Both the position numbers and the translations under genes were made by a program. The notes beneath the pieces are model-generated. The model saw only the letters and a list, made by a program, of their open reading frames with translations. It did not search any database and had not been told where the DNA came from. Of a stretch of 64,000 nt of DNA, positions 49,634 to 62,731 are shown piece after piece. Source of the stretch: Petrolisthes cinctipes (taxonomy: Eukaryota; Arthropoda; Malacostraca; Decapoda; Porcellanidae); assembly GCA_033782935.1 (NCBI GenBank), contig JAWQEG010000369.1, positions 2,051,501-2,115,500 on the forward strand, given 5' to 3'. Position 1 is the stretch's first letter. The number at the start of each line of letters is the position of its first letter.

Positions 49634-52118
49634 CGATTTTTAGCATGTTTTTAGCCTATATTTTGAAAATATTCTAGCACTGGGTAGGCATGTACAGATT
49701 GCTTCTGGGACCCCAAAATATTGAATTTTCGGGTGTTTTGAGGCTGAATTTGAGATATAAACGGGTACATAAGATACATGCACATATTGACTTTGGGCAC
49801 CAAAAATATAGATTTTCAGCATGTTTTGGGCCTGAATTTTGAAAATACTCTAACATGGAGTAAGCATGTACAGATCGCTTCTGGGACCCCAAAATATCGA
49901 ATTTTCGGGTGTTTAGGGCCAGAATTTGAGATATAAACGGGTACAGAAGATGCATGCACATATCGACTTTTGGGCACCTAAAAGATCGATTTTCAGTATG
50001 TTTTTGGCCTGTATTTTGAAAATACTCTAACACGGAGTAGGCATGTACAGATCGTTTCTGGGACCCCTAAATATCGAATTTTCGGGTGTTTTGGGACTGA
50101 ATTTGAGATATCGACTTTTTGGCACTTAAAAGATCGATTTTTAGCATGTTTTTAGCCTATATTTTGAAAATATTCTAGCACTGTACAGATTGCTTCTGGG
50201 ACCCCAAAATATTGAATTTTCGGGTGTTTTGAGCCTGAATTTGAGATATAAACGGGTACAGAAGATACATGCACATATTGACTTTGGGCATCTAAAATAT
50301 CGATTTTCAGCATGTTTTGGGCCTGTATTTTGAAAATACTCTAACACTGAGTAGGCATGTACAGATTGCTTCTGGGACCCCAAAATATTGAATTTTCGGG
50401 TGTTTTGAGCCTGAATTTGAGATATAAACGGGTACTGAAGATGCATGCACATATCGACTTTTGTGCACCTAAAAGATCGATTTTCAGTATGTGTTGAGCA
50501 TGTATTTTGAAAATACTCTAACACGGAGTAGGCATGTACAGATCGCTTCTGGGACCCCTACATATCGAATTTTCAGGTGTTTTGGGACTGAATTTGAGAT
50601 ATCGACTTTTTGGCACCTAAAAGATCGATTTTTAGCATGTTTTTAGCCTATATTTTGAAAATATTCTAGCACTGGGTAGGCATGTACAGATTGCTTCTGG
50701 GACCCCAAAATATTGAATTTTCGGGTGTTTTGAGGCTGAATTTGAGATATAAACGGGTACAGAAGATACATGCACATATTGACTTTGGGCACCAAAAATT
50801 TAGATTTTCAGCATGTTTTGGGCCTGAATTTTGAAAATACTCTAACACGGAGTAGGCATGTACAGATCGCTTCTGGGACCCCAAAATATCGAATTTTCGG
50901 GTGTTTAGGGACAGAATTTGAGATATAGACGGGTACAGAAGATGCATGCACATATCGACTTTTGGGCACCTAAAAGATCGATTTTCAGTATGTTTTTGGC
51001 CTGTATTTTGAAAATACTCTAACACTGAGTAGGCATGTACAGATCGCTTCTGGGACCCCAAAATATCGAATTTTCGGGTGTTTTGGGACTGAATTTGAGA
51101 TATCGACTTTTTGGCACTTAAAAGATCGATTTTTAGCATGTTTTTAGCCTATATTTTGAAAATATTCTAGCACTGTACAGATTGCTTCTGGGACCCCAAA
51201 ATATTGAATTTTCGGGTGTTTTGAGCCTGAATTTGAGATATAAACGGGTACAGAAGATACATGCACATATTGACTTTGGGCATCTAAAATATCGATTTTC
51301 AGCATGTTTTGGGCCTGTATTTTGAAAATACTCTAACACTGAGTAGGCATGTACAGATTGCTTCTGGGACCCCAAAATATTGAATTTTCGGGTGTTTTGA
51401 GCCTGAATTTGAGGTATAAACGGGTACTGAAGATGCATGCACATATCGCCTTTTGTGCACCTAAAAGATCGATTTTCAGTATGTTTTGAGCATGTGTTTT
51501 GAAAATACTCTAACACGGAGTAGGCATGTGCAGATACCTTCTGGGACCCCTAAATATCGAATTTTCGGGTGTTTTGGGACTGAATTTGAGATATCGACTT
51601 TTTGGCACCTAAAAGATCGATTTTTAGCATGTTTTTAGCCTATATTTTGAAAATATTCTAGCACTGAGTAGGCATGTACAGATTGCTTTTGGGACCCCAA
51701 AATATTGAATTTTCGGGTGTTTTGAGCCTGAATTTGAGATATAAACGGGTACAGAAGATACATGCACATATTGACTTTGGGCTCCAAAAATATCGATTTT
51801 TAGCATGTTTTGGGCCTGAATTTTGAAAATACTCTAACACAGAGTAGGCATGTACAGATCGCTTCTGGGACCACAAAATATCGAATTTTCGGGTGTTTAG
51901 GGCCAGATTTTGAGATATAAACGGGTACAGAAGATGCATGCACATATCGACTTTTGGGCACCTAAAAGATCGATTTTCAGTATGTTTTTGGCCTGTATTT
52001 TGAAAATACTCTAACACGGAGTAGGCATGTACAGATACCTTCTGGGACCTCTAAATATCGAATTTTCGGGTGTTTTGGGACTGAATTTGAGATATCGATT
52101 TTTTGGCACCTAAAATGT
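49634..52118 (+). repeat. Five trimers (501, 491, 501, 491, 501)
   Basis: Unit starts 49634, 50135, 50626, 51127 and 51618. Regular length alternation. The cactgggtagg form marks the 501-base units at 49634 and 50626, while that at 51618 reads cactgagtagg. Confidence 0.89.
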
Positions 52119-52786
52119 CGATTTTTAGCATGTTTTTAGCCTATATTTTGAAAATATTCTAGCACTGTACAGATTGCTTCTGGGACCCCAAAATATTGAA
52201 TTTTCGGGTGTTTTGAGCCTGAATTTGAGATATAAACGGGTACAGAAGATACATGCACATATTGACTTTGGGCACCAAAAATATAGATTTTCAGCATGTT
52301 TTGGGCCTGAATTTTGAAAATACTCTAACACGGAGTAGGCATGTACAGATCGCTTCTGGGACCCCAAAATATCGAATTTTCGGGTGTTTAGGGCCAGAAT
52401 TTGAGATATAAACGGGTACAGAAGATGCATGCACATATCGACTTTTGGGCACCTAAAAGATCGATTTTCAGTATGTTTTTGGCCTGTATTTTGAAAATAC
52501 TCTAACACGGAGTAGGCATGTACAGATTGCTTCTGGGACCCCAAAATATTGAATTTTCGGGTGTTTTGAGCCTGAATTTGAGATATAAACGGGTACAGAA
52601 GATGCATGCACATATCGACTTTTGGGCACCTAAAAGATCGATTTTCAGTATGTTTTTGGCCTGTATTTTGAAAATACTCTAACACGGAGTAGGCATGTAC
52701 AGATCGTTTCTGGGACCCCTAAATATCGAATTTTCGGGTGTTTTGGGACTGAATTTGAGATATCGACTTTTTGGCACTTAAAAGAT
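52119..52786 (+). repeat. Tetramer unit, 668 bases
   Basis: Four monomers (166+177+177+148), the only tetramer here with the 10-base deletion in its first monomer. Confidence 0.86.
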
Positions 52787-55273
52787 CGATTTTTAGCATG
52801 TTTTTAGCCTATATTTTGAAAATATTCTAGCACTGTACAGATTGCTTCTGGGACCCCAAAATATTGAATTTTCGGGTGTTTTGAGCCTGAATTTGAGATA
52901 TAAACGGGTACAGAAGAAACATGCACATATTGACTTTGGGCATCTAAAATATCGATTTTCAGCATGTTTTGGGCCTGTATTTTGAAAATACTCTAACACT
53001 GAGTAGGCATGTACAGATTGCTTCTGGGACCCCAAAATATTGAATTTTCGGGTGTTTTGAGCCTGAATTTGAGATATAAACGGGTACTGAAGATGCATGC
53101 ACCTATCGACTTTTGTGCACCTAAAAGATCGATTTTCAGTATGTGTTGAGCATGTATTTTGAAAATACTCTAACACGGAGTAGGCATGTACAGATCACTT
53201 CTGGGACCCCTACATATCGAATTTTCGGGTGTTTTGGGACTGAATTTGAGATATCGACTTTTTGGCACCTAAAAGATCGATTTTTAGCATGTTTTTAGCC
53301 TATATTTTGAAAATATTCTAGCACTGGGTAGGCATGTACAGATTGCTTCTGGGACCCCAAAATATTGAATTTTCGGGTGTTTTGAGGCTGAATTTGAGAT
53401 ATAAACGGGTACAGAAGATACATGCACATATTGACTTTGTGCACCAAAAATATCGATTTTCAGCATGTTTTGGGCCTGAATTTTGAAAATACTCTAACAC
53501 GGAGTAGGCATGTACAGATCGCTTCTGGGACCCCAAAATATCGAATTTTCGGGTGTTTAGGGACAGAATTTGAGATATAAACGGGTACAGAAGATGCATG
53601 CACATATCGACTTTTGGGCACCTAAAAGATCGATTTTCAGTATGTTTTTGGCCTGTATTTTGAAAATACTCTAACACTGAGTAGGCATGTACAGATCGCT
53701 TCTGGGACCCCAAAATATCGAATTTTCGGGTGTTTTGGGACTGAATTTGAGATATCGACTTTTTGGCACTTAAAAGATCGATTTTTAGCATGTTTTTAGC
53801 CTATATTTTGAAAATATTCTAGCACTGTACAGATTGCTTCTGGGACCCCAAAATATTGAATTTTCGGGTGTTTTGAGCCTGAATTTGAGATATAAACGGG
53901 TACAGAAGATACATGCACATATTGACTTTGGGCATCTAAAATATCGATTTTCAGCATGTTTTGGGCCTGTATTTTGAAAATACTCTAACACTGAGTAGGC
54001 ATGTACAGATTGCTTCTGGGACCCCAAAATATTGAATTTTCGGGTGTTTTGAGCCTGAATTTGAGATATAAACGGGTACTGAAGATGCATGCACATATCG
54101 ACTTTTGTGCACCTAATAGATCGATTTTCAGTATGTTTTGAGCATGTATTTTGAAAATACTCTAACACGGAGTAGGCATGTACAGATCGCTTCTGGGACC
54201 CCTAAATATCGAATTTTCGGGTGTTTTGGTACTGAATTTGAGATATCGACTTTTTGGCACCTAAAAGATCGATTTTTAGCATGTTTTTAGCCTATATTTT
54301 GAAAATATTCTAGCACTGGGTAGGCATGTACAGATTGCTTCTGGGACCCCATAATATTGAATTTTCGGGTGTTTTGAGGCTGAATTTGAGATATAAACGG
54401 GTACAGAAGATACATGCACATATTGACTTTGGGCACCAAAAATATAGATTTTCAGCATGTTTTGGGCCTGAATTTTGAAAATACTCTAACACGGAGTAGG
54501 CATGTACAGATCGCTTCTGGGACCCCAAAATATCGAATTTTCGGGTGTTTAGGGCCAGAATTTGAGATATAAACGGGTACAGAAGATGCATGCACATATC
54601 GACTTTTGGGCACCTAAAAGATCGATTTTCAGTATGTTTTTGGCCTGTATTTTGAAAATACTCTAACACGGAGTAGGCATGTACAGATACCTTCTGGGAC
54701 CTCTAAATATCGAATTTTCGGGTGTTTTGGGACTGAATTTGAGATATCGATTTTTTGGCACCTAAAATGTCGATTTTTAGCATGTTTTTAGCCTATATTT
54801 TGAAAATATTCTAGCACTATGTAGGCATGTACAGATTGCTTCTGGGACCCCAAAATATTGAATTTTCGGGTGTTTTGAGCCTGAATTTGAGATATAAACG
54901 GGTACAGAAGATACATGCACATATTGACTTTGGGCATCTAAAATATCGATGATTTTCAGCATGTTTTGGGCCTGTATTTTGAAAATACTCTAACACTGAG
55001 TAGGCATGTACAGATTGCTTCTGGGACCCCAAAATATTGAATTTTCGGGTGTTTTGAGCCTGAATTTGAGATGTAAACGGTACAGAAGATGCATGCACAT
55101 ATCGACTTTTGGGCACCTAAAAGATCGATTTTCAGTATGTTTTTTGCCTGTATTTTGAAAATACTCTAACACGGAGTAGGCATGTACAGATCGTTTCTGG
55201 GAACCCTAAATATCGAATTTTCGGGTGTTTTGGGACTGAATTTGAGATATCGACTTTTTGGCACTTAAAAGAT
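52787..55273 (+). repeat. Five trimers (491, 501, 491, 501, 503)
   Basis: Unit starts 52787, 53278, 53779, 54270 and 54771. The last has gat duplicated (atatcgatgattttc, near 54950) and one base lost at aaacggtac near 55080. Confidence 0.89.
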
Positions 55274-55587
55274 CGATTTTTAGCATGTTTTTAGCCTATA
55301 TTTTGAAAATATTCTAGCACTGTACAGATTGCTTCTGGGACCCCAAAATATTGAATTTTCGGGTGTTTTGAGCCTGAATTTGAGATATAAACGGGTACAG
55401 AAGATACATGCACATATTGACTTTGGGCACCAAAAATATCAATTTTCAGCATGTTTTGGGCCTGTATTTTGAAAATACTCTAACACTGAGTAGGCATGTA
55501 CAGATTGCTTCTGGGACCCCAAAATATTGAATTTTCGGGTGTTTTGGTACTGAATTTGAGATATCGACTTTTTGGCACCTAAAAGAT
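55274..55587 (+). repeat. Dimer unit, 314 bases
   Basis: A 166-base first monomer followed by a short monomer that is B-like at the start and C-like at the end (gttttggtactgaatttg). Confidence 0.85.
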
Positions 55588-58500
55588 CGATTTTTAGCAT
55601 GTTTTTAGCCTATATTTTGAAAATATTCTAGCACTGGGTAGGCATGTACAGATTGCTTCTGGGACCCAAAAATATTGAATTTTCGGGTGTTTTGAGGCTG
55701 AATTTGAGATATAAACGGGTACAGAAGATACATGCACATATTGACTTTGGGCACCAAAAATATAGATTTTCTGCATGTTTTGGGCCTGAATTTTGAAAAT
55801 ACTCTAACACGGAGTAGGCATGTACAGATCGCTTCTGGGACCGCAAAATATCGAATTTTCGGGTGTTTAGGGCCAGAATTTGAGATATAAACGGGTACAG
55901 AAGATGCATGCACATATCGACTTTTGGGCACCTAAAAGATCGATTTTCAGTATGTTTTTGGCCTGTATTTTGAAAATACTCTAACACGGAGTAGGCATGT
56001 ACAGATCGTTTCTGGGACCCCTAAATATCGAATTTTCGGGTGTTTTGGTACTGAATTTGAGATATCGACTTTTTGGCACTTAAAAGATCGATTTTTAGCA
56101 TGTTTTTTAGCCTATATTTTGAAAATATTCTAGCACTGTACAGATTGCTTCTGGGACCCCAAAATATTGAATTTTCGGGTGTTTTGAGCCTGAATTTGAG
56201 ATATAAACGGGTACAGAAGATACATGCACATATTGACTTTGGGCATCTAAAATATCGATTTTCAGCATGTTTTGGGCCTGTATTTTGAAAATACTCTAAC
56301 ACTGAGTAGGCATGTATAGATTGCTTCTGGGACCCCAAAATATTGAATTTTCGGGTGTTTTGAGCCTGAATTTGAGATATAAACGGGTACTGAAGATGCA
56401 TGCACATATCGACTTTTGTGCACCTAATAGATCGATTTTCAGTATGTTTTGAGCATGTATTTTGAAAATACTCTAACACGGAGTAGGCATGTACAGATCG
56501 CTTCTGGGACCCCTAAATATCGAATTTTCAGGTGTTTTGGTATTGAATTTGAGATATCGACTTTTTGGCACCTAAAAGATCGATTTTTAGCATGTTTTTA
56601 GCCTATATTTTGAAAATATTCTAGCACTGGGTAGGCATGTACAGATTGCTTCTGGGACCCCAAAATATTGAATTTTCGGGTGTTTTGAGGCTGAATTTGA
56701 GATATAAACGGGTACAGAAGATACATGCACATATTGACTTTGGGCACCAAAAATATCGATTTTCAGCATGTTTTGGGCCTGAATTTTGAAAATACTCTAA
56801 CACGGAGTAGGCATGTACAGATCGCTTCTGGGACCCCAAAATATCGAATTTTCGGGTGTTTAGGGCCAGAATTTGAGATATAAACGGGTACAGAAGATGC
56901 ATGCACATATCGACTTTTGGGCACCTAAAAGATCGATTTTCAGTATGTTTTTGGCCTGTATTTTGAAAATACTCTAACACGGAGTAGGCATGTACAGATA
57001 CCTTCTGGGACCTCTAAATATCGAATTTTCGGGCGTTTTGGGACTGAATTTGAGATATCGATTTTTTGGCACCTAAAATGTCGATTTTTAGCATGTTTTT
57101 AGCCTATATTTTGAAAATATTCTAGCACTGTACAGATTGCTTCTGGGACCCCAAAATATTGAATTTTCGGGTGTTTTGAGCCTGAATTTGAGATATAAAC
57201 GGGTACAGAAGATACATGCACATATTGACTTTGGGCATCTAAAATATCGATTTTCAGCATGTTTTGGGCCTGTATTTTGAAAATACTCTAACACTGAGTA
57301 GGCATGTACAGATTGCTTCTGGGACCCCAAAATATTGAATTTTCGGGTGTTTTGAGCCTTAATTTGAGATATAAACGGGTACTGAAGATGCATGCACATA
57401 TCGACTTTTGTGCACCTAAAAGATCGATTTTCAGTATGTGTTGAGCATGTATTTTGAAAATACTCTAACACGGAGTAGGCATGTACAGATCGCTTCTGGG
57501 ACCCCTACATATCGAATTTTCGGGTGTTTTGGGACTGAATTTGAGATATCGACTTTTTGGCACCTAAAAGATCGATTTTTAGCATGTTTTTAGCCTATAT
57601 TTTGAAAATATTCTAGCACTGGGTAGGCATGTACAGATTGCTTCTGGGACCCCAAAATATTGAATTTTCGGGTGTTTTGAGGCTGAATTTGAGATATAAA
57701 CGGGTACAGAAGATACATGCACATATTGACTTTGGGCACCAAAAATATAGATTTTCAGCATGTTTTGGGCCTGAATTTTGAAAATACTCTAACACGGAGT
57801 AGGCATGTACAGATCGCTTCTGGGACCCCAAAATATCGAATTTTCGGGTGTTTAGGGACAGAATTTGAGATATAAACGGGTAAAGAAGATGCATGCACAT
57901 ATCGACTTTTGGGCACCTAAAAGATCGATTTTCAGTATGTTTTTGGCCTGTATTTTGAAAATACTCTAACACTGAGTAGGCATGTACAGATCGCTTCTGG
58001 GACCCCAAAATATCGAATTTTCGGGTGTTTTGGGACTGAATTTGAGATATCGACTTTTTGGCACTTAAAAGATCGATTTTTAGCATGTTTTTAGCCTATA
58101 TTTTGAAAATATTCTAGTACTGTACAGATTGCTTCTGGGACCCCAAAATATTGAATTTTCGGGTGTTTTGAGCCTGAATTTGAGATATAAATGGGTACAG
58201 AAGATACATGCACATATTGACTTTGGGCATCTAAAATATCGATTTTAAGCATGTTTTGGGCCTGTGTTTTGAAAATACTCTAACACTGAGTAGGCATGTC
58301 CAGATTGCTTCTGGGACCCCAAAATTTTGAATTTTCGGGTGTTTTGAGCCTGAATTTGAGATATAAACGGGTACTGAAGATGCATGCACATATCGACTTT
58401 TGTGCACCTAAAAGATCGATTTTCAGTATGTTTTGAGCATGTATTTTGAAAATACTCTAACACGGAGTAGGCATGTACAGATTGCTTCTGGGACCCCTAA

Positions 58501-61500
58501 ATATCGAATTTTCGGGTATTTTGGGACTGAATTTTAGATATCGACTTTTTGGCACCTAAAAGATCGATTTTTAGCATGTTTTTAGCCTATATTTTGAAAA
58601 TATTCTAGCACTGAGTAGGCATGTACAGATTACTTCTGGGACCCCAAAATATTGAATTTTCGGGTGTTTTGAGCCTGAATTTGAGATATAAACGGTTACA
58701 GAAGATACATGCACATATTGACTTTGGGCTCCAAAAATATCGATTTTCAGCATGTTTTGGGCCTGAATTTTGAAAATACTCTAACACGGAGTAGGCATGT
58801 ACAGATCGCTTCTGATACCACAAAATATCGAATTTTCGGGTGTTTAGGGCCAGAATTTTGAGATATAAACGGGTACAGAAGATACATGCACATATCGACT
58901 TTTGGGCACCTAAGAGATCGATTTTCAGTATGTTTTTGGCCTGTATTTTGAAAATACTCTAACACGGAGTAGGCATGTACAGATACCTTCTGGGACCTCT
59001 AAATATCGATCTTTAGGGTGTTTTGGGACTGAATTTGAGATATCGATTTTTTGGCACCTAAAATGTCGATTTTTAGCATGTTTTTAGCCTATATTTTGAA
59101 AATATTCTAGCACTGTGTAGGCATGTACAGATTGCTTCTGGGACCCCAAAATATTGAATTTTCGTGTGTTTTGAGCCTGAATTTGAGATATAAACGGGTA
59201 CAGAAGATACATGCACATATTGACTTTGGGCATCTAAAATATCGATTTTCAGCATGTTTTGGGCCTGTATTTTGAAAATACTCTAACACTGAGTAGGCAT
59301 GTACAGATTGCTTCTGGGACCCCAAAATATTGAATTTTCGGGTGTTTTGAGCCTGAATTTGAGATATAAACGGGTACTGAAGATGCATGCACATATCGAC
59401 TTTTGTGCACCTAAAAGATCGATTTTCAGTATGTTTTGAGCATGTATTTTAAAAATACTCTAACACGGAGTAGGCATGTACAGATCGCTTCTGGGACCCC
59501 TAAATATCGAATTTTCGGGTGTTTTGGGACTGAATTTGAGATATCGACTTTTTGGCACCTAAAAGATCGATTTTTAGCATGTTTTTAGCCTATATTTTGA
59601 AAATATTCTAGCACTGTACAGATTACTTCTGGGACCCCAAAATATTGAATTTTCGGGTGTTTTGAGCCTGAATTTGAGATATAAACGGGTACAGAAGATA
59701 CATGCACATATTGACTTTGGGCACCAAAAATATCGATTTTCAGCATGTTTTGGGAATGAATTTTGAAAATACTCTAACACGGAGTAGGCATGTACAGATC
59801 GCTTCTGGGACCCCAAAATATCGAATTTTCGGGTGTTTAGGGCCAGAATTTGAGATATAAACGGGTACAGAAGATGCATGCACATATCGACTTTTATGCA
59901 CCTAAAAGATCGATTTTCAGTATGTTTTTGGCCTGTATTTTGAAAATACTCTAACACGGAGTAGGCATGTACAGATACCTTCTGGTACCTCTAAATATCG
60001 AATTTTCGGGTGTTTTGGGACTGAATTTGAGATATCGATTTTTTGGCACCTAAAATGTCGATTTTTAGCATGCTTTTAGCCTATATTTTGAAAATATTAT
60101 AGCACTGTGTAGGCATGTACAGATTGCTTCTGGGACCCCAAAATATTGAATTTTCGGGTGTTTTGAGCCTGAATTTGAGATATAAACGGGTACAGAAGAT
60201 ACATGCACATATTGACTTTTGGCATCTAAAATATCGATTTTCAGCATGTTTTGGGCCTGTATTTTGAAAATACTCTAACACTGAGTAGGCATGTACAGAT
60301 TTCTTCTGGGACCCCAAAATATTGAATTTTCGGGTGTTTTGAGCCTGAATTTGAGATATAAACGGGTACTGAAGATGCATGCACATATCGACTTTTGTGC
60401 ACCTAAAAGATCGATTTTCAGTATGTTTTGAGCATGTATTTTGAAAATACTCTAACACGGAGTAGGCATGTACAGATCGCTTCTGGGACCTCTAAATATC
60501 GAATTTTCGGGTGTTTTGGGACTGAATTTGAGATATCGACTTTTTGGCACCTAAAATGTCGATTTTTAGCATGTTTTTAGCCTATATTTTGAAAATATTC
60601 TAGCACTGTGTAGGCATGTACAGATTGCTTCTGGGACCCCAAAATATTGAATTTTCGGGTGTTTTGAGCCTGAATTTGAGATATAAACGGGTACAGAAGA
60701 TACATGCACATATTGACTTTGGGCATCTAAAATATCGATTTTCAGCATGTTTTGGGCCTGTATTTTGAAAATACTCTAACACGGAGTAGGCATGTACAGA
60801 TTGCTTCTGGGACCCCAAAATATTGAATTTTCGGGTGTTTTGAGCCTGAATTTGAGATATAAACGGGTACAGAAGATGCATGCACATATCGACTTTTGGG
60901 CACCTAAAAGATCGATTTTCAGTATGTTTTTGGCCTGTATTTTGAAAATACTCTAACACGGAGTAGGCATGTACAAATCGTTTCTGGGACCCATAAATAT
61001 CGAATTTTCGGGTGTTTTGGGACTGAATTTGAGATATCGACTTTTTGGCACTTAAAAGATCGATTTTTAGCATGTTTTTAGCCTATATTTTGAAAATATT
61101 CTAACACTGTACAGATTGCTTCTGGGACCCTAAAATATTGAATTTTCGGGTGTTTTGAGCCTGAATTTGAGATATAAACGGGTACAGAAGATACATGCAC
61201 ATATTGACTTTGTGCATCTAAAATATCGATTTTCAGCATGTTTTGGGCCTGAATTTTGAAAATACTCTAACACTGAGTAGGCATGTACAGATTGCTTCTG
61301 GGACCCCAAAATATTGAATTTTCGGGTGTTTTGACCCTGAATTTGAGATATAAACGGGTACTGAAGATGCATGCACATATCGACTTTTGGGCACCTAAAA
61401 GATCGATTTTCAATATGTTTTTGGCCTGTATTTTTGAAAATACTCTAACACGGAGTAGGCATGTACAGATACCTTCTGGGACCTCTAAATATCGAATTTT

Positions 61501-62053
61501 CGGGTGTTTTGGGACTGAATTTGAGAAATCGATTTTTTGGCACCTAAAATGTCGATTTTTAGCATGTTTTTAGCCTATATTTTGAAAATATTTTAGCACT
61601 GTGTAGGCATGTACAGATTGCTTCTGGGACCCCAAAATATTGAATTTTCGGGTGTTTTGAGCCTGAATTTGAGATATAAACGGGTACAGAAGATACATGC
61701 ACATATTGACTTTGGACATCTAAAATATCGATTTTCAGCATGTTTTGGGCCTGTATTTTGAAAATACTCTAACACTGAGTAGGCATGTACAGATTGCTTC
61801 TGGGATCCAAAAATATTGAATTTTCGGGTGTTTTGAGCCTGAATTTGAGATATAAACGGGTACTGAAAATGCATGCACATATCGACTTTTGTGCACCTAA
61901 AAGATCGATTTTCAGTATGTTTTGAGCATGTATTTTGAAAATACTCTAACACGGAGTAGGCATGTACAGATCGCTTCTGGAACCCCTAAATATCGAATTT
62001 TCGGGTGTTTTGGGACTGAATTTGAGATATCGAATTTTTGGCACCTAAAAGAT
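55588..62053 (+). repeat. Regular run of thirteen trimers
   Basis: Unit starts 55588, 56089, 56581, 57082, 57573, 58074, 58565, 59067, 59568, 60059, 60560, 61061 and 61553. Lengths are 491-492 or 501-502 throughout; the odd bases come from single T or A length changes. The cactgggtagg variant ends at about 57.6 kb. Confidence 0.9.
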
Positions 62054-62731
62054 CGATTTTTAGCATGTTTTTAGCCTATATTTTGAAAATATTCTAGCAC
62101 TGAGTAGACATGTACAGATTGCTTCTGGGACCCCAAAATATTGAATTTTCGGGTGTTTTGAGCATGAATTTGAGATATAAACGGGTACAGAAGATACATG
62201 CACATATTGACTTTGGGCTCCAAAAATATCGATTTTTAGCATGTTTTGGGCCTGAATTTTGAAAATACTCTAACACGGAGTAGGCATGTACAGATCGCTT
62301 CTGGGACCCCAAAATATCGAATTTTCGGGTGTTTAGGGCCAGAATTTGAGATATAAACGGGTACAGAAGATGCATGCACATATCGACTTTTGGGCACCTA
62401 AGAGATCGATTTTCAGTATGTTTTTGGCCTGTATTTTGAAAATACTCAACCACGGAGTAGACATGTACAGATCGCTTCTGGGACCACAAAATATCGAATT
62501 TTCGGGTGTTTAGGGCCAGAATTTGAGATATAAACTGGTACAGAAGATGCATGCACATATCGACTTTTGGGCACCTAAGAGATCGATTTTCAGTATGTTT
62601 TTGGCCTGTATTTTGAAAATACTCTAACACGGAGTAGGCATGTACAGATACCTTCTGGGACCTCTAAATATCGAATTTTCGGGTGTTTTGGGACTGAATT
62701 TGAGATATCGATTTTTTGGCACCTAAAAGAT
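62054..62731 (+). repeat. Tetramer unit, 678 bases
   Basis: Type II trimer with its second monomer present twice in a row (two tttagggccag copies, near 62330 and 62510). Confidence 0.87.
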
